64,000 nucleotides of DNA. Origin: Anaerolineae bacterium (lineage in GTDB: Bacteria; Chloroflexota; Anaerolineae; Anaerolineales; Anaerolineaceae). The position numbers and the translations under genes are program-made. The stretch is taken from NCBI GenBank assembly GCA_013314735.1, contig JABUFD010000004.1, forward strand, positions 205,938-269,937. The letters run 5' to 3'. Under the pieces are notes generated by a model. The model did not search any database. It saw only the letters and a program-made list of their open reading frames with translations, and was not told where the DNA came from. How positions within the stretch are numbered: the stretch's first letter is position 1; the number at the start of each line of letters is the position of its first letter. This document shows positions 15,986-24,055 of the stretch, one piece after another.

Positions 15986-17850
15986 TTCAGCACCTCCTCA
16001 ATCCCGGTATGGATCAGTCTGGAAAAGATGGAACCCGGGTCCGCCAGCAGGTCTGTGCGGCGGCCGTACTCCTGAACCTCGCCCTGTGATAGGATCATAA
16101 TCTCATCGGCGCGCTCCACCGTAGCCAATCGGTGGGCAATGATGATCGCTGTGCGGTTCTGGATCAGCCGGTCCATGGCGCGTTCCAGCATGGCCTCGGT
16201 TGCCGGGTCAATCCGCGAAGAAGCTTCATCCAAAATCACCAGGCCGGGATCTCGCAGGAAAATGCGTGTGAAAGCCAACAACTGGGACTCACCCGCGGAC
16301 AGGCCTACCGCGCCTGTTTCAATCCGAGTATCCAGGCCGTCTGGCAGCGCATTAAACCAGTTATCCGCACCAAGCTCATGGATTACTTCCAAAATGCGCT
16401 CATCCGAAATATTTCGGTCGAAAAAGGTCAGGTTGTCCCGCACGGAAGCGTAAAATAATTGCACCTGCTGGGTGATCACACCCACATCATGCCGCAAGTC
16501 TTTGAATGATAGGTCACGCAAGTCAACCATGTTTTGCCCGGGGTAACCGATCCGAATCGATCCCTCCACCGGGTCATACAGGCGGCATAACAGGCGGATC
16601 ATGGTGGTCTTCCCGCTGCCGGTACGGCCCAATAATCCTAATATTTTTCCAGGCGCCAATTCAAGGTTGATACCCTTCAAAATCAGGTCATCAAGGGTGG
16701 TTTCATGATTTTCACGCTTTGCCAGAGCCATCATTTCCAATGGCGGGGCATCGTCGTAACGGAAGGTGACGTTCCGGAATTGAACCCCCAAAGGCTCTTT
16801 GCTGCCGTTCACCGCGAGTGGAATCGAAGCGGCAGGTTCCTTGACCACCGGGCTGATATCCATCAATTCCTTGATGCGCCAGATACCGGCGGTCGCATTT
16901 TGCAGATTGCGCATCTGGAACGCGATCGCCTGCAGTGGGCGGCGCATCATGGTGGTGTACTGAAAAGTCAGGTAAACAATCCCCAGACTGATCGCGCCCT
17001 GCAGGTAGAGGTCAGCACTGATGCCCAGCACCAGGGTGATTCCAATCACAAATGGCATAAAGCCTGTGACATAAAACAGGTTGCCCATAATAGCCTGACG
17101 GATCTCGGTGCGGCGCACTTCGCGGTAGTGCTGCGCCATGCGCAGCAAGGTATACTCCCGCCCTCCATTGCTGACAATGTCCTCCAATCCTGAAAGGCGT
17201 TCTTCAATGAAGCCAAACAGGTCCGCGAAAGCCTTCCGGTTTTCACGGAATGATTTGACCGCGATGTTGCGGGTCAGGTACAAAACAGTCAGGATCACCA
17301 GGATAAAGGCGCTCAACACCACGCCCAACAGCCAGTTTTCCCGCCACAACAGCACCAGAATACCGCCGATCAGGAAAATGTTGGCCATCAATACCACCGT
17401 CATGCGTGAGAAGAAATCGCCCAATTGCTGGATGTCACCCACAATCCGTTCGATCATTTCACCGGGGGTATGGTTATTGTGGAAGGAAAGGTCCAGCCGC
17501 AGCGTATGAGCCATCACATCATTGCGCAAATCATTGGTGGCGCCCCAGGTAACCAGCTGCGCCACATACGTTGCCGAGAGGGCCAGGGCTGATTGAAGAA
17601 TGGAGAACACCAGGAATCGTACAGCAAGCCCCACCAGCAGATGGTTCTCACCACCAGCAAGGGCAGTATCAATGAACGAACTAACAATCTGCGGATTGAT
17701 AAGCTGCAAGGCGATATCTCCCAGCACAGCCGTCACGAGCAATGCCAGCAGCTGCCAGCGTGAACCCAGGTATCGTCCAAAGAGATTCAAATAAACACGG
17801 AGCGGTATCGTTTCTCTACGCCCCTCAGGCACTTCATAAGAATATTGCAT
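15982..17850 (-). CDS. Heterodimeric ABC exporter subunit (catalytic Glu present)
   Basis: Partner half-transporter, 622 residues: six membrane helices and an ATPase with Walker A GRTGSGKTT, Walker B LVILDEAS with the catalytic Glu and H-loop IIIAHR. The signature is degenerate, LSAGESQLL for LSGGQ. This Walker A/B plus the other subunit's LSGGQ makes the competent site. The open frame begins at 17859, but that ATG overlaps a TATAAT box (17858-17863). The ATG at 17850 lies seven bases after the box, so the mRNA is probably leaderless and begins there. Confidence 0.9.
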   Translation of the reverse strand: MQYSYEVPEGRRETIPLRVYLNLFGRYLGSRWQLLALLVTAVLGDIALQLINPQIVSSFIDTALAGGENHLLVGLAVRFLVFSILQSALALSATYVAQLVTWGATNDLRNDVMAHTLRLDLSFHNNHTPGEMIERIVGDIQQLGDFFSRMTVVLMANIFLIGGILVLLWRENWLLGVVLSAFILVILTVLYLTRNIAVKSFRENRKAFADLFGFIEERLSGLEDIVSNGGREYTLLRMAQHYREVRRTEIRQAIMGNLFYVTGFMPFVIGITLVLGISADLYLQGAISLGIVYLTFQYTTMMRRPLQAIAFQMRNLQNATAGIWRIKELMDISPVVKEPAASIPLAVNGSKEPLGVQFRNVTFRYDDAPPLEMMALAKRENHETTLDDLILKGINLELAPGKILGLLGRTGSGKTTMIRLLCRLYDPVEGSIRIGYPGQNMVDLRDLSFKDLRHDVGVITQQVQLFYASVRDNLTFFDRNISDERILEVIHELGADNWFNALPDGLDTRIETGAVGLSAGESQLLAFTRIFLRDPGLVILDEASSRIDPATEAMLERAMDRLIQNRTAIIIAHRLATVERADEIMILSQGEVQEYGRRTDLLADPGSIFSRLIHTGIEEVLK

Positions 17851-17857
17851 GGGTAAC

Positions 17858-17886
17858 ATTATACCGATGATTTAACCGTTCATTAA
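17858..17886 (-). promoter_or_regulatory. Promoter of the heterodimeric ABC exporter operon
   Basis: TATAAT (17858-17863) with a weak -35 TTAATG (17881-17886) at 17-base spacing on the minus strand. The expected start site coincides with the ATG at 17850, so this predicts a leaderless transcript. Confidence 0.6.
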
Positions 17887-18005
17887 CAACTTCCTTGATG
17901 ATGAAAATCCTGAAATGTTATGAAAATGGTTCGCGGGTAATCTGCCTGTTTCCACAAAGGGATTGACCCCGCCATAGCCCGTTCTTCAGCAATGGCCTGA
18001 TAGAA

Positions 18006-18039
18006 CAATCCCCTCACCAGATTTTTGGTGAGGGGATTG
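18006..18039 (-). terminator. Hairpin after the acidic single-span protein gene
   Basis: Perfect 13-bp inverted repeat (18006-18018 and 18027-18039) with an 8-base loop, 30 bases after the stop at 18070 on the minus strand. There is no long T run, so termination may be partial. The rest of 17864-18069 shows no gene. Confidence 0.6.
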
Positions 18040-18069
18040 TAATCCAATCTAACGTCAGGGATTTGTGCT

Positions 18070-19944
18070 TCAGGGTACACGCAGATACAGGTCATCATAA
18101 TGAACTTCGGTATCCACCTCGATAGAGCCTGTTTGCGCGACAAAGGCAATCCTGCCGTTGCTGAACATGTCATCTACGGCAACATCCAACACCTGCCCAT
18201 TCACAATCAGGGTCAACTGGTTGCCCTCACAATGCATTTCAATTCGATTTTTATTGATATCCTTGCCGGCTTTGATTCCCTGGGCGTATTTCCACTCATT
18301 GATCGGCTGGAACACCCCGCTGATATAACGTTCGATCACGTACAACCCGCTGTTGGTAATGCGAAACGCATAACCATCTCCATTATCCTGCACGCGGCAC
18401 ATCACCCCATAGGTTGAATTGGTTCCGCCATCAAGCTCGATCTGGGTGGTGTCGACCTGTAGAATCACATCACTGTACACTGCCTTATCCAGCACAGATA
18501 CTGTGGGCGGTTCCGGAGCGATCGCATACACATAATAGAAACCCGCATTATAGGCACTGACACCCACCGAGTAATCACCCAGGGTCGGCCAGCCAGAATC
18601 GGGGTTGGAAAAGTCATCCATCAGGTCCCAGTCGCCGATGTCGGCACGGTTATCGGCCTGCGCCAGGGGCGAGAAACCCGGACCATTTTTGAAGATCAGG
18701 AAGTAACCGGCTGCCAGCAATGAACCAATCAGGATCAATCCAGCCAGCACGGCAATCACCGCAACCACCCATTGCTTGCGACCCTTCTTCTGAGGCCTCT
18801 CATCCACCGGCTTGACCGATTGCATGGTTTCAAGCATCGGTTCATCCTGATGATTCGGCAGCGGTTCCAGCTGGGGCAAGTCAAACAAATTGGGCTCATC
18901 GCCCTCTTCGGCTTCATCGAGGGCTGACACAGGTTGGGTGCCAGAAAGCAGGTCTTCATCCACGTCCCAGGGCAGCTCAGCCAGGTCATCTTCATTTTCG
19001 ATGATCTCAAACCCAACACCGTTCGGTAATTCCAACTCGTCCAAATCCGATGCCTGCGGCTGCATGGGAAGTCCCGGTTGGGTTTCGTGTTCACCTGTCG
19101 CGGTTTCTTCCGCGGCCAGGTCAAACAGTTCCTGCACTTCATCTTCAGAAACCGGATCCGCTTTGATGCTTAATTCACCGGTAACCACTTCGCGTTCATA
19201 TGGTTGTGCGCGGAAATCGTCAAAATCATCTTCGCTATCACCTTCGCTTTCACCGGAATCATCAAACAGCAGGGCGGCCAGGTCTTCATCAGTAAATTCC
19301 GCCACACGAGTCTGTATGGTTTCCCCCCCTTCGCCGTCGTCGAAAATAAAACCAATATCCTGATCATCCTCATCATAACCTGAGTTCGCTTCCCCCTCGC
19401 CCATCCAGTTTTCGATACTGACCGGCTGGGTTGCCATCAGGTGTTCTGCCAGGCCTTCCACTTCTTCCGCGGGGGCCATCAGGTCGTCTTCATCCACAGG
19501 CTCTTTGCCCAGCAAACCGGCAAATATATCTTCCTCATTGAACAATTTGAATTGCTGGGAATCCGAACTGTCGGCGAATTGTTCTGCCAGCTCTTCTTCA
19601 AATGCCAGGTCAAAAGCTTCCTGCGTGGAAGGGCTTTTGGACTCCTCATCGCTGGTAAAAAAATTTTCAACGGAAAATGCAGGAGCCTCTGCTTCCGCAG
19701 GCGTCACATCATCTTCGGGTTGTGTAGTGTCTGCGTCATCCTCCAGGAGATCATCCTGTACCCATTTTTCGCCGTCGTAGTAATACCATTTACCGCTCTC
19801 AACGCCAATTTGCCAGTAACGGCCCAGGTTATCTTTGTACACCATGCGATTCACCTGTTCTTCAAACGCATCGGCGTCGATCTCTCCCCGGTTGTATTTT
19901 TCTTTCAATCGAACATATCGCTGCATGATCTGGGTAAAGTCCAT
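18070..19944 (-). CDS. Single-span membrane protein with acidic linker and LamG-like outer domain
   Basis: Not a named family that I recognise; 624 residues. The N-terminus is a SHOCT-like helical hairpin (RLKEKYNRGEIDADAFEEQV) followed by a short WQIGVESGKWYYYDGEKW module. Residues about 70-385 are a very acidic, low-complexity linker with repeated TQP(V/D/E) and DDL motifs. One membrane helix lies near 391-415 (VVAVIAVLAGLILIGSLLAA). The C-terminal 190 residues look like a beta-sandwich (LamG/concanavalin-like) domain: FSNPDSGWP, GYAFRITNSG, YDDLYLRVP. By topology the linker is cytosolic and the sandwich outside, where it may bind sugars. It stands alone between two gaps. Confidence 0.65.
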   Translation of the reverse strand: MDFTQIMQRYVRLKEKYNRGEIDADAFEEQVNRMVYKDNLGRYWQIGVESGKWYYYDGEKWVQDDLLEDDADTTQPEDDVTPAEAEAPAFSVENFFTSDEESKSPSTQEAFDLAFEEELAEQFADSSDSQQFKLFNEEDIFAGLLGKEPVDEDDLMAPAEEVEGLAEHLMATQPVSIENWMGEGEANSGYDEDDQDIGFIFDDGEGGETIQTRVAEFTDEDLAALLFDDSGESEGDSEDDFDDFRAQPYEREVVTGELSIKADPVSEDEVQELFDLAAEETATGEHETQPGLPMQPQASDLDELELPNGVGFEIIENEDDLAELPWDVDEDLLSGTQPVSALDEAEEGDEPNLFDLPQLEPLPNHQDEPMLETMQSVKPVDERPQKKGRKQWVVAVIAVLAGLILIGSLLAAGYFLIFKNGPGFSPLAQADNRADIGDWDLMDDFSNPDSGWPTLGDYSVGVSAYNAGFYYVYAIAPEPPTVSVLDKAVYSDVILQVDTTQIELDGGTNSTYGVMCRVQDNGDGYAFRITNSGLYVIERYISGVFQPINEWKYAQGIKAGKDINKNRIEMHCEGNQLTLIVNGQVLDVAVDDMFSNGRIAFVAQTGSIEVDTEVHYDDLYLRVP

Positions 19945-20127
19945 GATCTTTCTCCTTACATCCCACGCACTTTTAGTGGAGATTTATGTATCGGATGGGT
20001 TCTCAACAGGGAAAATCACCATCTTTTTCTTATTATAAACAAAATTACAGCATTGTTAAAGCCGGAATAACTGCACAGCTTGTGTGCAATAAAAGTGCCA
20101 GTTCAAACCAACAGGCACATTAAAACG

Positions 20128-20155
20128 GATGCGCCGCGGAATCTTGCGGCGCATC
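20128..20155 (+). other. Perfect GC-rich hairpin upstream of a small frame
   Basis: GATGCGCCGC (20128-20137) pairs perfectly with GCGGCGCATC (20146-20155) across an 8-base loop. There is no T run, and no plus-strand gene precedes it, so it is unlikely to be a plain terminator. It ends 11 bases before a GGAGGG ribosome-site-like stretch and could be a leader structure. Confidence 0.5.
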
Positions 20156-20178
20156 CCAATCGAAGGAGGGTTAGGAGA

Positions 20179-20265
20179 ATGAAACTTGTCACTTTTAATT
20201 GCCGTCAGGAGGCAACCCAGACATTATGCTGGTCTGCGTCAGTCCTGTTTGATGGGGCATCATAA
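20179..20265 (+). CDS. Possible 28-residue small protein
   Basis: ATG at 20179 follows GAAGGAGGGTTAGGAGA, a strong, doubled ribosome site that is rare for a random frame. The peptide (MKLVTFNCRQEATQ.., two Cys, no membrane helix) matches nothing I know. It follows a perfect hairpin. It could be a leader peptide, a small regulatory protein, or the remains of a lost gene. Support is only the ribosome site and the hairpin. Confidence 0.3.
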   Translation: MKLVTFNCRQEATQTLCWSASVLFDGAS

Positions 20266-20419
20266 TCAAAATCAGGATCGGCAATGATGTACTTGGTGTG
20301 TGAATGTACTGAATTAATTAGATTATATACTATTTTTTAGATAATAACCTTAAAAATAGTCATTTTCGTGAAACATGAGCGATTTCTAATACTTCCAATA
20401 CTGGCATCTGGCAGGCATA

Positions 20420-21241
20420 TCAATCCTTCTGGGCATTCCCGGGATCATGCATACGGTATCGGCAGCGCAGGATATATTCACCATACTCAGCAATTACCGC
20501 AAAGCCAAGCTGACGGTAAGCACGGATTGCGGGCAGATTATCCGCTTTCACATTCAAAGTAATATACCGTACACGTTTCTGTAATTCCTGAACCAGGCGA
20601 GCGCACACTTTTTTCGCCAGTCCGCCTCCGCGGTACGCTGGCAGCGTGGTGACATTCCCGACACACGCCACCTGGTAAGGATGTGAATAAACATGGATAC
20701 CAGCAGCAGAAACCAGATGCAAACCATCCCATATTCCGTAATACAAACCCGTTTCCAGCATGCGCACATCAAAGAAATTTCCCGGATAGGCAGCCTGGTA
20801 TAAATCTTCCAATGCTGCATGATCCTGGGTGGAGAGGGACACCACCTCAGCCAGATTCCAGCCCTCAAGGCATGTGGCATCGCGCAGCGCCATTTTGAAA
20901 TGCAAGCCATGCACTTCGACATGATACGCTTCCTGCAAAACGGGTTCCAGGCCCGGGCGAAAATGGGTATACACCTCGGCTGGAAGCAGCCGGAACAAAC
21001 CCCGGATGAAGGCCTGGGTCGCCTCCTCTTCCGTGGGGTCCATACATAACAGCACCGGCATACCCGCCCCACTGTATAACAACGCCAGGCGGTCGATCAG
21101 CCCATCTTTCATGGATGCATACCAGGTGGTATAGGGCCAGAAAAAATCATCCAGATCACCGATCGAGAGCGCGTTTACTTCAGGATCATGCAACAGGTAT
21201 TCTTCCAGCGGTTGCCGTTGATGAATGGAAACGATATTCAT
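20420..21241 (-). CDS. GNAT family N-acetyltransferase
   Basis: Acetyltransferase of the GNAT fold, 273 residues, with an N-terminal partner domain of about 130 residues and a C-terminal GNAT core. The acetyl-CoA loop is visible as YRGGGLAKKVCARLV (Q/RxxGxG/A type), preceded by the strand VACVGNVTTLPAY and followed by LNVKADNLPAIRAYRQLGF. This resembles the FR47/GCN5-like group. It ends the minus-strand run bactofilin-DegT-PH protein-GNAT, four bases after the PH-like gene. The acceptor is unknown; a link to sugar or amine acetylation beside the DegT gene is possible. Confidence 0.82.
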   Translation of the reverse strand: MNIVSIHQRQPLEEYLLHDPEVNALSIGDLDDFFWPYTTWYASMKDGLIDRLALLYSGAGMPVLLCMDPTEEEATQAFIRGLFRLLPAEVYTHFRPGLEPVLQEAYHVEVHGLHFKMALRDATCLEGWNLAEVVSLSTQDHAALEDLYQAAYPGNFFDVRMLETGLYYGIWDGLHLVSAAGIHVYSHPYQVACVGNVTTLPAYRGGGLAKKVCARLVQELQKRVRYITLNVKADNLPAIRAYRQLGFAVIAEYGEYILRCRYRMHDPGNAQKD

Positions 21242-21245
21242 GGCA

Positions 21246-22160
21246 TCACCTCACCGAAAGTGCAATCGCCAGCGTGAATAAAAACGGTAAAATGCCTGCT
21301 GCCCCCCATAGAATGTAAGACAGCACCCGGTATTCCGTTTTCCGGTAAAACAAGATTCCCAGCAGGAAATCCAACCCGCCCAGTACAACTGATAGCAAGC
21401 TTAACAGGCGCAGACTGATGGCGGGAATCGGCTCTTGCGGTAAACCACCTGGTGAGAAACCAAGCTGGATTTCCGACTGGCGCGGGATCAACAGGGTGGT
21501 AATCACCAGCAATGCCAGGTTAAAAGCGATCCCGCCTGCAATCAGCCCCCGACCGAGGCGATCCTCCCAAACCTGCAGCAGAAAACTGGCAGGCTGGATT
21601 GATACACCCACCGCCGGGCTGAGATTACCGCTCTCCATCGCATACTGAACGGCTCTGGTAAAGCCCGCCGGGTCCTGTGGGGAAATCGCAAACACCTGCT
21701 CCGCGGTAGCAACCAGCAGCATCGTATCCAGGCGGCTTGCCAGGAATTCGATCTGTCCCAATTCACGCGTATGGGTAATGCCGCGGATGATGCCGCTCCA
21801 GTGACCGGGCGGAAGGTGCAGTTCCAGGGAAACAGATTCCGCACTGCGCACCCATTGCACCTGTTCCATCGGGAGAAAGACCTCACGCAGCCCCCAGCGC
21901 AAACGGATCCCTTCGCGCCGTACCTGATAACAGGCACTCAACAGACCATGGAGAGAAAAACCCAGGAACGGCAGTGCTGACAGGCAGAACAGGAACACGA
22001 ACAACCATAATACAAACCAGCTCCCGCTGGTGCGCAGCATGAAAATCAATCCAGATACAGTCCCCCCCGCTGCCACCAGCAAAGAACTGCCAACCACCAC
22101 AAGCCCTTTTCTCTTATCTGGCGTATGTGTCTTGTGAAAAAACTGTTCGCTGTTGCTCAT
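21246..22160 (-). CDS. Membrane protein with bacterial PH-like domain
   Basis: 304-residue membrane protein. Two helices near the N-terminus (VVVGSSLLVAAGGTVSGLIF and WFVLWLFVFLFCLSALPFL) are followed by a soluble beta-rich stretch, RREGIRLRWGLREVFLPMEQ then a segment ending in FAISPQDPAGFTRAV. That 'YEITPEDPEGFV'-like ending is typical of the bacterial PH (bPH) group. Three more helices lie at the C-terminus. It sits between GNAT and DegT genes on the same strand with gaps of 4 and 12 bases, so they form one operon. The role is unknown. Confidence 0.7.
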   Translation of the reverse strand: MSNSEQFFHKTHTPDKRKGLVVVGSSLLVAAGGTVSGLIFMLRTSGSWFVLWLFVFLFCLSALPFLGFSLHGLLSACYQVRREGIRLRWGLREVFLPMEQVQWVRSAESVSLELHLPPGHWSGIIRGITHTRELGQIEFLASRLDTMLLVATAEQVFAISPQDPAGFTRAVQYAMESGNLSPAVGVSIQPASFLLQVWEDRLGRGLIAGGIAFNLALLVITTLLIPRQSEIQLGFSPGGLPQEPIPAISLRLLSLLSVVLGGLDFLLGILFYRKTEYRVLSYILWGAAGILPFLFTLAIALSVR

Positions 22161-22172
22161 GCGAAGCAGGCC

Positions 22173-23360
22173 TTATCCCAGAACATCCCACAGCGCATCA
22201 CAAACCGCAGTCACTTCCGCTTTGCTCATCTGTCCAGAGAAGGGAATTGCCATATTGCGATCCCCGAGGGTTTCGGTCACAGGATAATCTCCTTCCTGGT
22301 ATCCGAATTGCTTTCGCATGTACGGTTGCAGATGGATCGGGCTGAAATATGACCGGATGGGAACCCCGCGCCGCAGCAATTCATCCGCCGTACGCTCCCG
22401 GTCGATGCCATCTGCCAGGCGCACCACATACACGAACCAGCTGACATCTGTGCATTCCGGTGTTAACCAGGGGAGGCTGACCGCCTCCAGGCCCCGCAAC
22501 CCGTCTTCATACCATCCGGCAACACGTGCCCGTTTATCCAGCAATTCCGCCAGGCGGCGCATCTGCACAGCGCCCAGTGCGGCGCTCAACTCATCCAAGC
22601 GGTAGTTGTATCCCAGCCAGGTATGCTGCAGCCAGGTATCCCCGGCCGCCCGTCCCTGGTTGCGCAGGGAACGCATTAACACGGCCGCCTCATCGTCATT
22701 GGTAACGATCATGCCGCCCTCTCCCACGGTGATCTGTTTGTTGGGATAAAAGGCAAACACACCATAATCCCCCAGGCTGCCGGCCTTGCGGCCTTTGTAT
22801 TCACCCCCCAGGGCTTCACAGGAATCTTCAATGACGTGCAAACCATATAGATGGGCAAGGTCATTGATCGGATCCATATCCGCCGGTTGACCAAACACGT
22901 CCACCGGTAAAATGGCCTTGAGCGGCCCATGGTGCTCAGCACCGGTACGGGGCAACCACCGTTTGGCACGCTCACCGCCGGCACTGAGGTCGGCAGCGGC
23001 GGCAGCCAGCTGGAAGGGGTCAATATTCCCGGTGCGCGGATCAACATCCACAAACACCGGTATCGCGCGTTCAAACAAGATCACGTTGGTGGAGGCCACA
23101 AAAGAAAACGGCGTGGTCAACACCAGATCGCCATCGTGAATCTCCGCCGCGCGCACGCACAGGTGCAATCCAGCGGTGCCGGAATTGACCCCGATGGCAT
23201 GCTTGACGCCTGTATAGGCCCGAATGGCGTCCTCGAATTCGGTGATGTAAGGTCCCATGCTGAGGTATGGTGTGTTTAAAACCGATAAAACTGCCTGTCG
23301 CTCCTCTTCACCAATATCCGGTGATGACATGGGAATTTTGGGGGCTGCATAAAAATCCAT
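22173..23360 (-). CDS. DegT/DnrJ/EryC1/StrS aminotransferase
   Basis: PLP-dependent aminotransferase that puts an amino group on a nucleotide-linked keto-sugar, 395 residues. The family N-terminus (GEEERQAVLSVLNT..MGPYITEFE) and the sugar-binding GVNSGTAGLHL are clear. The PLP lysine is in FYPNKQITVGEGGM and the phosphate-binding Asp/Glu in HVIEDSCEALG. Such enzymes work in surface-polysaccharide or glycan synthesis. The next gene upstream on the strand is a bactofilin (14 bases away), which fits a cell-envelope unit. Confidence 0.92.
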   Translation of the reverse strand: MDFYAAPKIPMSSPDIGEEERQAVLSVLNTPYLSMGPYITEFEDAIRAYTGVKHAIGVNSGTAGLHLCVRAAEIHDGDLVLTTPFSFVASTNVILFERAIPVFVDVDPRTGNIDPFQLAAAAADLSAGGERAKRWLPRTGAEHHGPLKAILPVDVFGQPADMDPINDLAHLYGLHVIEDSCEALGGEYKGRKAGSLGDYGVFAFYPNKQITVGEGGMIVTNDDEAAVLMRSLRNQGRAAGDTWLQHTWLGYNYRLDELSAALGAVQMRRLAELLDKRARVAGWYEDGLRGLEAVSLPWLTPECTDVSWFVYVVRLADGIDRERTADELLRRGVPIRSYFSPIHLQPYMRKQFGYQEGDYPVTETLGDRNMAIPFSGQMSKAEVTAVCDALWDVLG

Positions 23361-23374
23361 GGTGTGTTCCTGCC

Positions 23375-23854
23375 TTATTCTGCATCCTCTGGGCTGCTGT
23401 CGCCTTCCACCACAGCATCGGTTCCGGTCGTCTGGCCCACTTCGCCAGATTCTTCCGGTTCGCGTACCTCAATGGCAATCTGCTCTTCCATTTGCACCCG
23501 CCCCCGCAAAAAAGCGCCGTCTTCGGTGGTAAAAGTAACCACAGTCACATCGCCCCAGACACGACCGGTGGAACGGATCTCGAGGCGTTCCGCCACAATA
23601 TTTCCCTGCACCAACCCGGCAACGATCACGGTGTTGGCGGAAAGTTTTTCGGTCGTGATCCGGCCGCTTTGCCCCACCACGATCAGGCCGCGGATCGAGA
23701 GGTCGCCTTCAAAAGCACCTTCAATGCGCACACCGCCACTGCCATACAGGCTGCCGCGCCAGCTGATACCCGGACCCAAAACAGATGTTACCCGTTCAGT
23801 GGGAACCACCGCGGCCGGTGTTTGTGTCGATGTTTCAGGTTTACGTTTGAACAT
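23375..23854 (-). CDS. Bactofilin (polymer-forming cytoskeletal protein)
   Basis: 159 residues from the ATG at 23854, chosen because GAGGTGG lies seven bases upstream; the frame also has an ATG at 23866. The central bactofilin beta-helix is visible as repeated hydrophobic-Gly strands: SVLGPGISWRGSLYG, GVRIEGAFEGDLSI, GLIVVGQSGRI, NTVIVAGLVQGNI. Flanks are polar and disordered, the usual layout. Bactofilins polymerise without nucleotide under the membrane and place cell-wall or polysaccharide machinery. It leads the operon with DegT, the PH-like protein and GNAT. Confidence 0.88.
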   Translation of the reverse strand: MFKRKPETSTQTPAAVVPTERVTSVLGPGISWRGSLYGSGGVRIEGAFEGDLSIRGLIVVGQSGRITTEKLSANTVIVAGLVQGNIVAERLEIRSTGRVWGDVTVVTFTTEDGAFLRGRVQMEEQIAIEVREPEESGEVGQTTGTDAVVEGDSSPEDAE

Positions 23855-24018
23855 CTGCCACCTCATTCTTGCAATTTGAACTGATTATAACAGGGAATAC
23901 ACGGGTGACTTCGAATGCACGCCACTCGCACAGCGAACGTAATCTCCTGCTCCCACCCCAAATTCCAGATGGCGCAGCTCTGGCACAATCATTGCATGTC
24001 ATCCTGTTGTTAACCATC

Positions 24019-24046
24019 TTGCATTTTTGAGGTTTTCTTTTATAGT
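24019..24046 (+). promoter_or_regulatory. Promoter of the MFS carrier gene
   Basis: TTGCAT (24019-24024), 16-base spacer, TATAGT (24041-24046), then nine bases to the ATG at 24056. The predicted mRNA has a leader of at most two or three bases and no ribosome site, so it is effectively leaderless. Confidence 0.6.
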
Positions 24047-24055
24047 AGAAAGTAT

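Larger units (their letters stand above)
19945..20419. other. 475-base gap with a hairpin and a possible small gene
   Basis: No gene longer than 30 codons is convincing here. The stretch holds a perfect GC-rich hairpin (20128-20155), a strong ribosome site and a 28-codon frame (20179-20265), then an AT-rich run (about 20310-20395) that could hold the end of a transcript or promoter sites. Confidence 0.5.

Noticed and set aside
18006..18039. Perfect hairpin considered as CRISPR-like or repeat unit
   Set aside because: Single copy in the window; best read as a terminator of the adjacent gene.
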